Assembly: GCF_001556865.1 (NCBI RefSeq)
Contig: NZ_LSJY01000202.1
Span: 62,001 to 126,000 of the forward strand
Direction: 5' to 3'
DNA: 64,000 nt
From: Sphingobium sp. CCH11-B1
GTDB lineage: Bacteria > Pseudomonadota > Alphaproteobacteria > Sphingomonadales > Sphingomonadaceae
Positions 26,138 through 36,502 of the stretch are shown here, in pieces. A model generated the notes under the pieces. That model was not told the DNA's origin, searched no databases, and worked only from the letters and a program-made list of their open reading frames with translations. Position 1 is the stretch's first letter; each line of letters starts with the position of its first letter. Both the position numbers and the translations under genes were made by a program.

Positions 26138-26371
26138 CCTCGTCCTTCGCCTTAACTTCGCATATTTCCCGCACATTTTGACATTTAGTTGCGAGCGCCT
26201 GATCCTATCGGAAAGTCCGGGTTGTGCCGGGTCTTTTCTAGCCGCAGCATCGACGAGCGCCCGCCTGTAGGACAGGCAATAGCCGCCTCGTCATGGCGGC
26301 CCCCGCTTGCCGGGTGAAAGCGGCCGTGGATTGCCATGAGTGCGCGGCTTCGCACGAGCTTGGGGGAACGG

Positions 26372-28429
26372 TCACCGCTTGCGCTTGCCGCCGCTGGCGA
26401 CGAAACGGATCGCCTGGCCGCCGCCCGGCGCGAGGTCGAGGCTCAGGATATCTCCCTTCTTCACCGGCTTCTTCTCGATGACGATGGCGTGGCGCGCTTC
26501 CGTGCGATAGTCGGCGCCGGGGCCGTCGCGGTATATTTCGGCCGTATAGCTGCGGCCCGCATCGAGAAAGTCGAGCGTCACCTTCAACGAGCGTGCCTGT
26601 TCGTCGCCCACGGCGCCAAGATACCAGTCGTCGCTGCCCTTGGCCTTGCGCGCAATGGTGACATAATCGCCAACCTCGCCATTGAGCGCCCGCGTGTCGG
26701 ACCAGTCGGTCGGCACATCCTTGATGAACTGGAAGGGACCGGGATATTTGGCGTAATTTTCCGGCGTGTCGGCGGCCATCACCACCGGCGAATAGAGGAC
26801 GACGTAGAGAGCGAGCTGCTTGGCAATGGTGGACTGGATGGCGCTGCCTTCCGAACCCGACAGACTGAGCACGCCGGGGGTGAAGTCCATCGGGCCGCCC
26901 AAAAGCTGGGTGAACGCCAGATTTGCCTCATGCTCGGGCGGGTTCTTGCCGCCGACCCAGGCGTTATATTCCATGCCCCGGCCACCTTCGCGCGCGACCC
27001 AGTTGGGATAGGTGCGGCGCAGGCCCGTGTCCTTGACCGGTTCGTGGCTGTCGATGCTGACATGATATTTGGCGGCGGTCTGCACCACGCGCAGATAATG
27101 GTTCACCATCCACTGGCCTTCATGCCATTCGCGATGCTTCGAACCATCGGCGTCGACCCGCTCGATCTGCCCTGCGTCGGTGACATAGCCCGTCTTCACC
27201 ACCCGCTCTCCATGGTCCGCGGCCCATTTGAAGGCGCTATCGAGCTGACCGTCATAATGGCTGGCCGATCCGCCCGTTTCATGATGGCCGATCAGGGCGA
27301 CGCCTTTCGATCTGGCGTAGGCGGCCAGGCCATCGGCGTCGAAATCCTCGGTCGGCTGCGAGAAGTTCATGTCATTGCCATTGCCGAACCAGTTGCCGTC
27401 CCAGCCGACGTTCCAGCCTTCCACCAGCACGGCGGGGATGCCGTTGGCGGCCGCGAAATCGATATAGCGCCGGACATTGGCGGTGGTGGCGCCATGTTTT
27501 GGGCCGCGCGCCCAGCTCCAGTCGCCCTTGATCATGTTCCACCACACGCCGACAAATTTGCCCGGCTTGATCCAGCTGGACACGTCGCCAAGCTTGTTCG
27601 GCTCATTCAGGTTCAGGATCATGTGGTTCATGTAAAGGCCGGCGGCATCGTCGGCGATGGCGATGGTGCGCCAGGGGGTGGAAAAGCCGGCGTCGCGCGA
27701 CACCTTGGGCGCGCCCGAACCGGGCGTCAAAGCGGCGCGGAAGATGGTGCCTTCGGCGCGGGCGAGATTCATCGCCGAATAGTCAACCAGCGCGGCTTCA
27801 TGCAGGGCAACATGCGTGCCGTCGGCCAGCTTCACCGTCATCACTGTCTGCGCGGTGCCGACCGCATCGAGCGGGGTGCGGTTGTAGAGATATTCCTCCC
27901 GGTTCCATTCATAGGCGGGCTTCCACCAGGCGGTGCCGCCTTGCGCGAAGGCGAACTGGGTCAGTTCTTCGGCAATGTTGGCATGATGGAGATTGGCCTG
28001 ATCCGGCAGCGTGTAGCGGAAGGCGACGCCATCGTCGAACAGGCGGAAGGTCACATCCATCTCGCGCTTCAGGTCGCCCTTCTCCCGGAAGATGAGCTTC
28101 AGCTCATTATGATGATCGCGGATCGCCGCCCATTCGCCCCAAGGCTGGGTCCAGCTCGCGTCGCTGCTCGCCTTCCTGGCATCGGCAAGCGTCAGGTTGC
28201 GCTCGATCTTGGGGGCGTCGGTGAACATGAAGCCCAGCCGGCTGTCGGCGATCAGCGGCTTGCCATTGCGCTGCACGGCATAGCTGGGGCGCCCCTCGCC
28301 ATCGAGGCTGATGGTAAGCTTGATATGGCCGTCCGGCGAGGACGCCTTTGCAACCACATCCGCGCGCGCCGCGGCAGGCGCGAGTGCCAGGGCGATGAGG
28401 GGCAGTGCGAGCGCGGTCAGTCGCTTCAT
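26372..28429 (-). CDS. GH97 alpha-glucosidase (SusB-like)
   Basis: A 685-residue periplasmic glycosidase. It starts MKRLTALALPLIALALAPAA with a signal peptide ending ARA, 10 bp after the upstream GH13 gene. The N-terminal beta-sandwich (residues 25-270) begins with the family phrase VVAKASSPDGHIKLTISLDG. The TIM barrel carries VLVEGWNVGWDGNW, ALIGHHETGG and YHVSIDSHEPVKDTG; the two Glu residues of the last motifs fit the calcium-dependent inverting SusB type. A C-terminal sandwich follows. It should cleave alpha-1,4-glucosidic bonds of maltooligosaccharides. It is cotranscribed with two GH13 genes. Confidence 0.92.
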   Translation of the reverse strand: MKRLTALALPLIALALAPAAARADVVAKASSPDGHIKLTISLDGEGRPSYAVQRNGKPLIADSRLGFMFTDAPKIERNLTLADARKASSDASWTQPWGEWAAIRDHHNELKLIFREKGDLKREMDVTFRLFDDGVAFRYTLPDQANLHHANIAEELTQFAFAQGGTAWWKPAYEWNREEYLYNRTPLDAVGTAQTVMTVKLADGTHVALHEAALVDYSAMNLARAEGTIFRAALTPGSGAPKVSRDAGFSTPWRTIAIADDAAGLYMNHMILNLNEPNKLGDVSSWIKPGKFVGVWWNMIKGDWSWARGPKHGATTANVRRYIDFAAANGIPAVLVEGWNVGWDGNWFGNGNDMNFSQPTEDFDADGLAAYARSKGVALIGHHETGGSASHYDGQLDSAFKWAADHGERVVKTGYVTDAGQIERVDADGSKHREWHEGQWMVNHYLRVVQTAAKYHVSIDSHEPVKDTGLRRTYPNWVAREGGRGMEYNAWVGGKNPPEHEANLAFTQLLGGPMDFTPGVLSLSGSEGSAIQSTIAKQLALYVVLYSPVVMAADTPENYAKYPGPFQFIKDVPTDWSDTRALNGEVGDYVTIARKAKGSDDWYLGAVGDEQARSLKVTLDFLDAGRSYTAEIYRDGPGADYRTEARHAIVIEKKPVKKGDILSLDLAPGGGQAIRFVASGGKRKR

Positions 28430-28439
28430 GAGAATGTCC

Positions 28440-30046
<1,607 letters not shown>

Positions 30047-30050
<4 letters not shown>

Positions 30051-31879
30051 TGCAGGTGAGCGCTCCGTACAGCGCAGACGCTGTAGCCGAGAGGAGGAAG
30101 GGTAAGGGCGAGGCTGCCGGGCGCGGACACGCGCGGGGCACAGTCCGCGCCGGCGAGGGTGTCGAAGGCGGTGGAAGCGCTGTCCACCTGGACCTGCGCC
30201 TTGATCGGCGCGGTGGATGTGTTGAAGGCGATCAGATATTCCGCGCCCGTGTCGGGATCGAAGCGGGAGACGGCAAACAGGCCCGGCTCCTCCCCGCGCG
30301 CGCGGATCGTCTCGCCGCCCCGGCGCAGCGCAGCATGGCCGGTTCGCAAGCGGGCGAGCAGCGCGATCTGCCGATAAAGAGGATGGGCGGGATCGAAGCG
30401 CGGCGTGGCAGTGGTCGCGTCGCTGCCGAGCAGGCGATTGTCGTTGTAGCTCGCCACCTGGCTGCCGAACATGTCCTCGCGCGCGTCTTGATCGCCGCCA
30501 TCGCCGACAAAACCCTGTTCATCGCCATAGTAAATGGTCGGCACGCCACGCAGTGTCAGCAGCATGGCGTTGGCGAGCATCACCCGGCGCAGCACCTCGT
30601 CCTCGCTGGCCTCAGGAAAAGCGCGGCGGACAAAGGTGGCGAAGCGCCCGGCATCGTGATTGCTGACGAAGGTCGGCAGTTGGCGCGCGGTGGCGATGCC
30701 CCCCTGATAGAGGGCGTCGCTGGTCAGCATCCGTTCCCAGGTGGCGGTCGCCGCCTTACCCGCCACGGTCTCCAGCGCGGCCTGGCGAAAGGCGAAGTCG
30801 AGCACGGCGGGAAGGCCGCCTTCGCGGGTATGCCAGGCAAGCGGTCCGGCATCGATCGTCTCGACATAGACTTCGCCAAAGATATGGAAATTGGAGATGC
30901 CTCGCGCCCTGGCCCGCACCTGCATGGCGGGCACGAACTGCTGCCAGAAATGCGGATCGACATGGCGGGCCGTGTCGATGCGAAAGCCGTCGATGCCGAA
31001 GCGGTCGATCCAGCCGCCGAAAATGTCGATCATGCCCGCGATGACGCGGGGATGCTCGGTCATCAGATCGTCGAGTCCCGCAAAGTCGCCCATGGTCGCG
31101 CTTTCACCCGAATAGGTCGTCTCGCCGCGATTATGATAGTAGCGCACGTCGTTGAGCCAGGCCGGGTTCTTCACCGCCTGCTCGCCCTTCGGCACGAACG
31201 GGGTATAGGCATAGGCTGGATCGGTGAGCCTCGCGAAATTCGCATCGCCATGGTCCGCATCGCCGGAAAAGCCGGGATTGATCGCCGCGCCCGCCACGCC
31301 CCCGCGCCGCTGATAGGGATAGTCGGCGCGCGCGCGATAGGGACAGGACCGGCCGGCGCATTCGCGATAGCGGATCACGTCCGCCGTGTGGTTGGCGATG
31401 ATGTCCATATAGACCTTCATGCCCCGGCCATGGGCGGCCTTCACCAGCGCGTCGAAATCCGCATCCGTGCCGAAATGCGGATCGACATGTTCGAAGTCGG
31501 TGATCCAATATCCGTGATAACCGGCGCTTTCCTGTCCCGCAGGGCCTTGCACCGGCTTGTTGCGGAAAATCGGGCCGACCCAGATGGCGGTGGCGCCCAG
31601 CCCCTGGATATAATCGAGCCGGCGGATCAGCCCCTTGAGGTCGCCGCCATGATAGAAGCCCTTGGATAGGGGGTCATAGCCGGTCTGGAGGCGGCCGCCT
31701 TTCATCCCCCCCCTGTCATTGGCGGGGTCGGCATTGTCGAACCGGTCGGGCAGAACGAAATAGATGATTTCGTCTTCGGGAAGACGTGCGCGGAAGCCCC
31801 CATCCTGCGAAAGGGCCGGAGCGGGAAGCGCCCAGAGCGCACCAAGCAGCAGTGCCGTTCGTCCGCGCATGCCCCTCAC
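30047..31879 (-). CDS. GH13 secreted alpha-amylase/neopullulanase-like enzyme
   Basis: A 610-residue enzyme with an N-terminal signal peptide (TALLLGALWALPAPALSQDG). The catalytic barrel contains DIIANHTADVIRYREC (region I), GFRIDTARHVDPHFWQQF (region II, nucleophile Asp), FHIFGEVYVE (region III, Glu) and FVSNHDAGR (region IV). A C-terminal beta-domain ends near TLPPLGYSVCAV. It resembles periplasmic SusA-like amylases that trim starch or pullulan oligomers after TonB-dependent uptake. It is the first gene of the four-gene minus-strand unit, divergent from the lacI-type gene, with a shared operator-like palindrome between them. Confidence 0.92.
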
Positions 31880-31957
31880 CCTCCATTGCCGCTTTTGCCT
31901 GATTGCCGCGGCTTGGCTCCTTCTTAGTCGGCGGTGACGGGCGGGGCCAAGGGGGCG

Positions 31958-31970
31958 GCATACGTATTCA
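31958..31970. promoter_or_regulatory. Probable LacI-family operator between amylase and lacI-type genes
   Basis: The 13-mer GCATACGTATTCA with the palindromic core ATACGTAT lies in the 137-bp divergent region, 78 bases upstream of the amylase start and 47 upstream of the regulator start. The identical 13-mer occurs at 36124-36136, upstream of the TonB receptor of the same locus. Core palindromes with a central CG are typical of LacI-family operators. The regulator link is inferred. Confidence 0.7.
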
Positions 31971-32016
31971 CCGCCGCCGCCTTCTCAAGTCGAACGCGCA
32001 GGCGTAGGATGCGGCG

Positions 32017-33039
32017 ATGGCCGCCAACGACAAAGTGACATCTTTCGACATCGCCATGCTGGCCGGCGTGTCCCAACCGACCGTGTCGCGCGCGCTGCGC
32101 GGCGACAAGACGGTGAGCGAGGCGACGCGGCTGCGGATTGAAGCGATCGCCCGGCAGCTCAATTACACGGTGGACAAGAACGCGTCGTCGCTGCGGCGGG
32201 GCAAGAGCAACACGCTGGCGCTGCTGTTCTTCGAGGATCTGCTGCCCGACGAAAGTTGGATCAACCCCTTCTTCCTGTCGATGCTGGGGCCGATCCTGCA
32301 GACCTGCGCGAAGCGCGGCTACGATCTGCTCACCAGTTTCCAGCAGCTCTCGACCGACTGGCATGTCGACTATGAGGACAGCCGCAAGGCCGACGGCATC
32401 ATCCTGCTGGGCTACGGCGATTATGAAATCTACCGGACGCGGCTGGAGCAATTGGTAGCGCAGGGCACGCATTTCGTGCGCTGGGGATCGGTGGACCAGC
32501 ATGCGCTGGGGATGACGATCGGTTGCGACAATCGGCGCGGCGGACGCGATGCGGGTGCGCATCTGATCGCCCGCGGATGCAGCCGGATCGCCTTTCTGGG
32601 CGACGCATCAAGCCATTATCCCGAATTTCGAGACCGGTATGCCGGCCTGTCCGACGTGCTGCGCGAGGCCGGTCATCCGGTCGATCCTGGCCTGCATGTC
32701 GACGCGCTGTCGACCGAGCAGTCGGGCTATGACGCAGCCAGCCGATTGATCGCGCGGGGCGTACGGTTCGACGCGATCTTCGCGGGCTCGGACCTCATCG
32801 CGATCGGCGCGATGCGCGCGCTGGACGAACATGGCCTGTCTGTCCCCGACGACGTCGCCCTGATCGGCTTCGACGACATCCCCGCCGCCAGCCTGACAAG
32901 GCAGCCGCTGACCACCGTGGCGCAGGATTATCTGCGCGCGGGCGAGGTGCTGGTCGACGCGCTGATAGGCCAGATCGACGGCAAGCCGGTGACGCCGACC
33001 CTGCTGGCGCCCCGCCTCGTGACGCGGATGACGGCTTAA
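32017..33039 (+). CDS. LacI-family transcriptional regulator of the starch/maltose locus
   Basis: A 340-residue regulator. The N-terminal helix-turn-helix is [20 protein letters not shown] (residues 7-26), with the hinge [19 protein letters not shown]. The effector domain follows (residues 63-335), with [20 protein letters not shown] near the C-terminus, as usual in sugar-responsive LacI proteins. It is divergent from the amylase operon and next to the TonB receptor gene; the two identical operator-like 13-mers sit in front of both targets. It is probably a repressor relieved by maltose or a maltodextrin; the effector is inferred. Confidence 0.92.
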   Translation: MAANDKVTSFDIAMLAGVSQPTVSRALRGDKTVSEATRLRIEAIARQLNYTVDKNASSLRRGKSNTLALLFFEDLLPDESWINPFFLSMLGPILQTCAKRGYDLLTSFQQLSTDWHVDYEDSRKADGIILLGYGDYEIYRTRLEQLVAQGTHFVRWGSVDQHALGMTIGCDNRRGGRDAGAHLIARGCSRIAFLGDASSHYPEFRDRYAGLSDVLREAGHPVDPGLHVDALSTEQSGYDAASRLIARGVRFDAIFAGSDLIAIGAMRALDEHGLSVPDDVALIGFDDIPAASLTRQPLTTVAQDYLRAGEVLVDALIGQIDGKPVTPTLLAPRLVTRMTA

Positions 33040-33045
33040 AACTTC

Positions 33046-33070
33046 CTCCCCTCCCTCTCAGGGAGGGGAG
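33046..33070. terminator. Hairpin after the lacI-type gene
   Basis: A perfect 10-bp inverted repeat CTCCCCTCCC (33046-33055) / GGGAGGGGAG (33061-33070) with a 5-base loop lies 6 bases after the regulator stop. No T-run follows, so it is a weak terminator or stabilising hairpin. Confidence 0.4.
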
Positions 33071-33094
33071 ACGAAGGATTTGATCTCCTCTCCC

Positions 33095-33138
33095 CAAAAA
33101 AAGCGGACCACCCTCCCCTTGAAGGGGCGGCGGTCCGC
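33095..33138 (-). terminator. Rho-independent terminator of the TonB receptor gene
   Basis: Read on the minus strand, a stem of seven pairs (GCGGACC at 33103-33109 with GGTCCGC at 33132-33138), with a nested CCCCTT/AAGGGG stem inside, is followed by a run of seven T (A-run at 33096-33102 on the plus strand). It lies about 107 bases beyond the receptor stop. A second hairpin, GGATTGCCCG/CGGGCAATCC, lies at 33146-33173. Confidence 0.75.
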
Positions 33139-33185
33139 GGGGGGAGGATTGCCCGCGTGCAGTCGGGCAATCCGGGGGGAACTCT

Positions 33186-33254
33186 AGAACTTGCCCGATC
33201 GGCCCGACAGCCGATCAGAACTTGCCCGATTGGCCCGCAGCCGATCAGAACTTG
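33186..33254. repeat. Tandem duplication spanning the stop codon of the TonB receptor gene
   Basis: A 31-base unit beginning AGAACTTGCCCGATCGGCCC (33186-33216) is followed by a 30-base near copy (33217-33246) and a third partial copy (AGAACTTG, 33247-33254) that is the receptor's own last codons. On the minus strand the pattern is 'AAGTTCTGA + spacer' repeated. The copies differ at one substitution and one single-base gap. Confidence 0.85.
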
Positions 33255-36025
33255 TAGGTCAGGCCCAGATAATAATCGCGGCCATAGCGCTGATAATCGA
33301 TGACCTGGCGCTTATCGTCGTTCTGGTACGTGACGAACGGCTGGTCGGTGAGGTTCTTGCCCTGCAGCAGGACCGACAGGCCGGTGAGCGGGCCGGACTT
33401 GAATTCATAGCCGATCTGCGCGTCGAGAATGCCCTCCGCCTTGGCTGTGCGGAAGGTCGGCGCGGCCGACAGGCCGGCGACTTCGCCCAGGAAGGAGGAG
33501 CGATAGCGATACGAGACGCGGGCCTGGAAACCGCCCTTTTCATAATAAGCGGTACCGCTGGCGACCCATTTGGAAAGGCCCGGCAGGGTGACGACGTCGG
33601 TCGGATTGCTGCCATATTTGACTTCGCTGTGGGTGTAGGACCCGCTGGCGAAGATGCCGAAGCCGTCGAGCGTCTCGCTGAACACCTTGAACGGCAGCGA
33701 CGCGGTGCCTTCAACGCCCATGATCGTGCCCTTGCCAGTGTTGGCCGGGGCCTTTAGCAGGCCGATGAAGCTGCCGTCAGCGATGATCTGGTCGCGAATG
33801 CCGGCAGGCAGCGCTGCCAGCACGTCCGAGAAATCATAGGCGATGTTGTTGTTGGGATCGACGAAGTCGGTCAGATTCTTGAAATAGCCCGCAAGCGAGA
33901 GATATCCGCCGCCCCGGAAATATTTCTCGATCGAAAGATCGATGTTGGTCGACTGATAGGGACGCAGGGCGATGTTGCCGCCGTTCGAGCTGAACGGGCT
34001 GAATTGGGGATCGGAACCCAGTCCCACATTGGCCAGGTTGAAATTATATTCCTGGTTGATGCGTTCCTGGTCCATGCGCGGACGAACCATCGTCTGGGCC
34101 GCGCCGATCTTCACGAAGAAGCCGGGTTCCAGTTCGACCGACAGCTGGGCGCTGGGCAGGAAGTTGGTGAAGCTTTCCTTGCCCGAAGCCGGCACCACGG
34201 TGACCACGCCATCGGCGAAGTTGGAAATGGTGCCGACCGAAGCCTGGCGGGTATGGATCACCTGCAGACCGATGGCGCCCTTCAGCGGCTTGCCGCCCAG
34301 ATCGCCGTCCAGCGTCATCTTGGCATAGCCGGTGAAGACATCTTCCTTCACCACATTGTCGCGCACCAGCGAGGACGGCCGGTTATCGAAGACGGCATCC
34401 AGGACGTTGTCGTAGAGATAGAGCGGGTCGAGCGTCAGCATCGCCGGCACGCCCAGATAATCGAGCGAGACATTCTTGCCGAGCAGCGCCGCCTGCGGCA
34501 CGGGCGCCGATCCGGGCGTCCCGTTGGCGATGGTGCAATCCGTGCCGCCGGTCGGGCAGAGGAAATAGCTGGTATAGGCACTGGTCTTCTTGCGCCGGCT
34601 GTAATTGCCGCCGATTTCCCAGTTGCTGAAAATGCTGCCCGAAATCTCTCCGACCAGGTTCGCGCGGAACGACTTCATGTCGTCGATGAACTTCGGCCGG
34701 TTGAGGAAGCCCGCCTGCACGACGGCCGTGGTGCCGTTATAGCCCCAGCCATTGGGATCGGTCAGGCTGATGACATTGGTATCGGTGTAGTCGAGCGTCG
34801 GCACGATACTGAACAGGCCGTTCGACTGGCGCTCGACGCGCACGGTGTCCGACACGCCCGAGCGCAGATAGCCGGTGCCTGAATAGGTTTCGAGCAGGAA
34901 ATCTGTGCGCTTGGCGCGCGACCAGCTGGCGTCGACGTTCAGCTTCAGGCGATCGTTCAGGCGGATGTCGTTGTTCCAGCCAAGCGAGATGGTGTCGGCC
35001 TTGCGCTTGTTATAGTCGTTGCGCTGTACGCCATAGACGTTGGAGAAGGTGGCGCCGGTGACGAAGCCATTTTCGACCGTCACGTCGCTGACGCCGACAT
35101 TGGTGCCCCAGACGAGCGGAAATTCGATGCCGCGCAGGCGCTGCACTTCCTCGAAATGCGAAGCAAGAACGTCGAAGGTCGAATGGAAATTGTCGCTCGG
35201 CTGCCATTCCAGCGTGCCGACCATGCCGTAGCGCTTCAGGAGGTTCGACTGCACATAGGGCTTGGCGCCGCCGATGATCAGGTTGCCGCTGGCATCGGTG
35301 GGATAGCCCCAGGCGTTGAAACGCTCATTTTGCGACGGGGTCTGCGAGGCGGCGAAGCCCAGCGACAGACCCAGCGTGTCGTCGGCGAACTGATCGACAT
35401 AGGTGGCGGAGGCGCGATAGCCATAACGTTCGCCATCGGGGTTCAGCTTGTCCATGCCGTTCATCTGGCCGCGCAGCGACACGGCGAGGATCCGGTCATT
35501 CTTGTCGAGCGGACGCAGCATGCGCAGGTCGACCGTCCCTGAAATGCCCGCGGCGATCAGCGCGGCGTCGGCACTTTTATAGACATTGACGGTCTGGAAA
35601 AATTCGGAGGGATACTGGTCATATTCCACGCCGCGATTGTCGCCGACGGTCACCTGTTCGCGGCCGTTGAGCAGCGTGGTCGAGAAATCCGGGCCGAGGC
35701 CGCGGATCGAAAGGCGTTGGTCACGGCCTTCGAGGCGCTGGGCGGTGACACCCGGCAGACGGGCAAGCGAGTCGGCTATCGACACGTCAGGCAGCTTGCC
35801 GACATCTTCGGCCGAGATGGAATCCACGATCAGCACGGAATCGCGCTTCACCTTGGCGGCCGAGGCGAGCGAGGCCCGGATGCCGGTGACGACGATGGCT
35901 TCGGGCTCGCCGGCGGCTGGCGCGGCGGTTTCGGCTTCCGCCTGCGCATGGGCGACCGAAGCGAACGAAAAGGAAGCCCCTGCCAGCAGCGCGGCGCGCA
36001 GGATGGTATGACGGAATTGATGCAT
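33245..36025 (-). CDS. TonB-dependent receptor for maltodextrins (MalA/SusC-like)
   Basis: A 926-residue receptor of the large 'TonB-dependent receptor, sugar type' common in sphingomonads and Caulobacter. The ATG at 36025 (MHQFRHTILRAALLAGASFS) has GGAGGA 8 bases upstream and begins a signal peptide ending AHAQA. The TonB box EAIVVTGIRASLASAAKVKR is followed by the plug (SISAEDVGKLPDVSIADSLA, RLPGVTAQRLEGRDQRLSIR). The barrel ends YLGLTYKF. It shares an operator-like 13-mer with the amylase operon, so it is probably controlled by the adjacent LacI protein. The substrate is inferred from context. Confidence 0.92.
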   Translation of the reverse strand: MHQFRHTILRAALLAGASFSFASVAHAQAEAETAAPAAGEPEAIVVTGIRASLASAAKVKRDSVLIVDSISAEDVGKLPDVSIADSLARLPGVTAQRLEGRDQRLSIRGLGPDFSTTLLNGREQVTVGDNRGVEYDQYPSEFFQTVNVYKSADAALIAAGISGTVDLRMLRPLDKNDRILAVSLRGQMNGMDKLNPDGERYGYRASATYVDQFADDTLGLSLGFAASQTPSQNERFNAWGYPTDASGNLIIGGAKPYVQSNLLKRYGMVGTLEWQPSDNFHSTFDVLASHFEEVQRLRGIEFPLVWGTNVGVSDVTVENGFVTGATFSNVYGVQRNDYNKRKADTISLGWNNDIRLNDRLKLNVDASWSRAKRTDFLLETYSGTGYLRSGVSDTVRVERQSNGLFSIVPTLDYTDTNVISLTDPNGWGYNGTTAVVQAGFLNRPKFIDDMKSFRANLVGEISGSIFSNWEIGGNYSRRKKTSAYTSYFLCPTGGTDCTIANGTPGSAPVPQAALLGKNVSLDYLGVPAMLTLDPLYLYDNVLDAVFDNRPSSLVRDNVVKEDVFTGYAKMTLDGDLGGKPLKGAIGLQVIHTRQASVGTISNFADGVVTVVPASGKESFTNFLPSAQLSVELEPGFFVKIGAAQTMVRPRMDQERINQEYNFNLANVGLGSDPQFSPFSSNGGNIALRPYQSTNIDLSIEKYFRGGGYLSLAGYFKNLTDFVDPNNNIAYDFSDVLAALPAGIRDQIIADGSFIGLLKAPANTGKGTIMGVEGTASLPFKVFSETLDGFGIFASGSYTHSEVKYGSNPTDVVTLPGLSKWVASGTAYYEKGGFQARVSYRYRSSFLGEVAGLSAAPTFRTAKAEGILDAQIGYEFKSGPLTGLSVLLQGKNLTDQPFVTYQNDDKRQVIDYQRYGRDYYLGLTYKF

Positions 36026-36502
36026 GACAGTTATCCTCCCCAGGACGCGTCTTGAGCGTTTCTTGCCGACATGTGTCGGTCCGCTTCCAATACCGTTGCC
36101 CCTGTCTGTCTGCACAGAATCCAGCATACGTATTCAGCCATATCGTCGAAATGGCCCGGTGTCGGGTGTGGGAAACAGCCGGAACATGGGGCGCAAGACG
36201 CGCGATCCGGCCATAAGGCTGCCGTCAATGCGGACTATGGAAGCGCCGCTGTTCAGGCGCGGCATCGACATGTGGCGCGCAGGCGCCGCAGCTCTGAAGG
36301 AACCGCTTCGGTTCCCCTGGTCGCAGGCGGCGTCTGCCGGCATCGGATCGGACCGACAGCGCCTCTTCACTCTCGCGACCATGGCCTTTGCCATCAGGCG
36401 GAATGAAGGAAGTCGCCCTTGCCTCCGATCTTCAGGGCGCCCGCGCCATCGACGATGCAACAGGCTACAGGATCGCCGCCGTTTCCTCGCTTCTGGGGGC
36501 GA
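36026..36502. other. Regulatory upstream region of the maltodextrin receptor; no gene seen
   Basis: About 480 bases between two minus-strand genes. It holds the receptor's ribosome-binding site, an inverted repeat CCGACA-TG-TGTCGG at 36066-36079 in the leader, and the LacI-type operator at 36124. From about 36180 to 36500 I see no recognisable coding sequence. Confidence 0.5.
36124..36136. promoter_or_regulatory. Probable LacI-family operator upstream of the TonB receptor
   Basis: GCATACGTATTCA, identical over 13 bases to the site at 31958-31970, lies about 100 bases upstream of the receptor start. The palindromic core is ATACGTAT. Two copies at the two promoters of one carbohydrate locus strongly suggest shared control by the LacI protein encoded between them. 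Confidence 0.7.

Noticed and set aside
33040..33245. GC-rich inverted repeats considered as an insertion-sequence end or CRISPR
   Set aside because: They are hairpins of terminators and a short tandem duplication; there is no transposase, spacer pattern or repeated unit beyond 2.3 copies.
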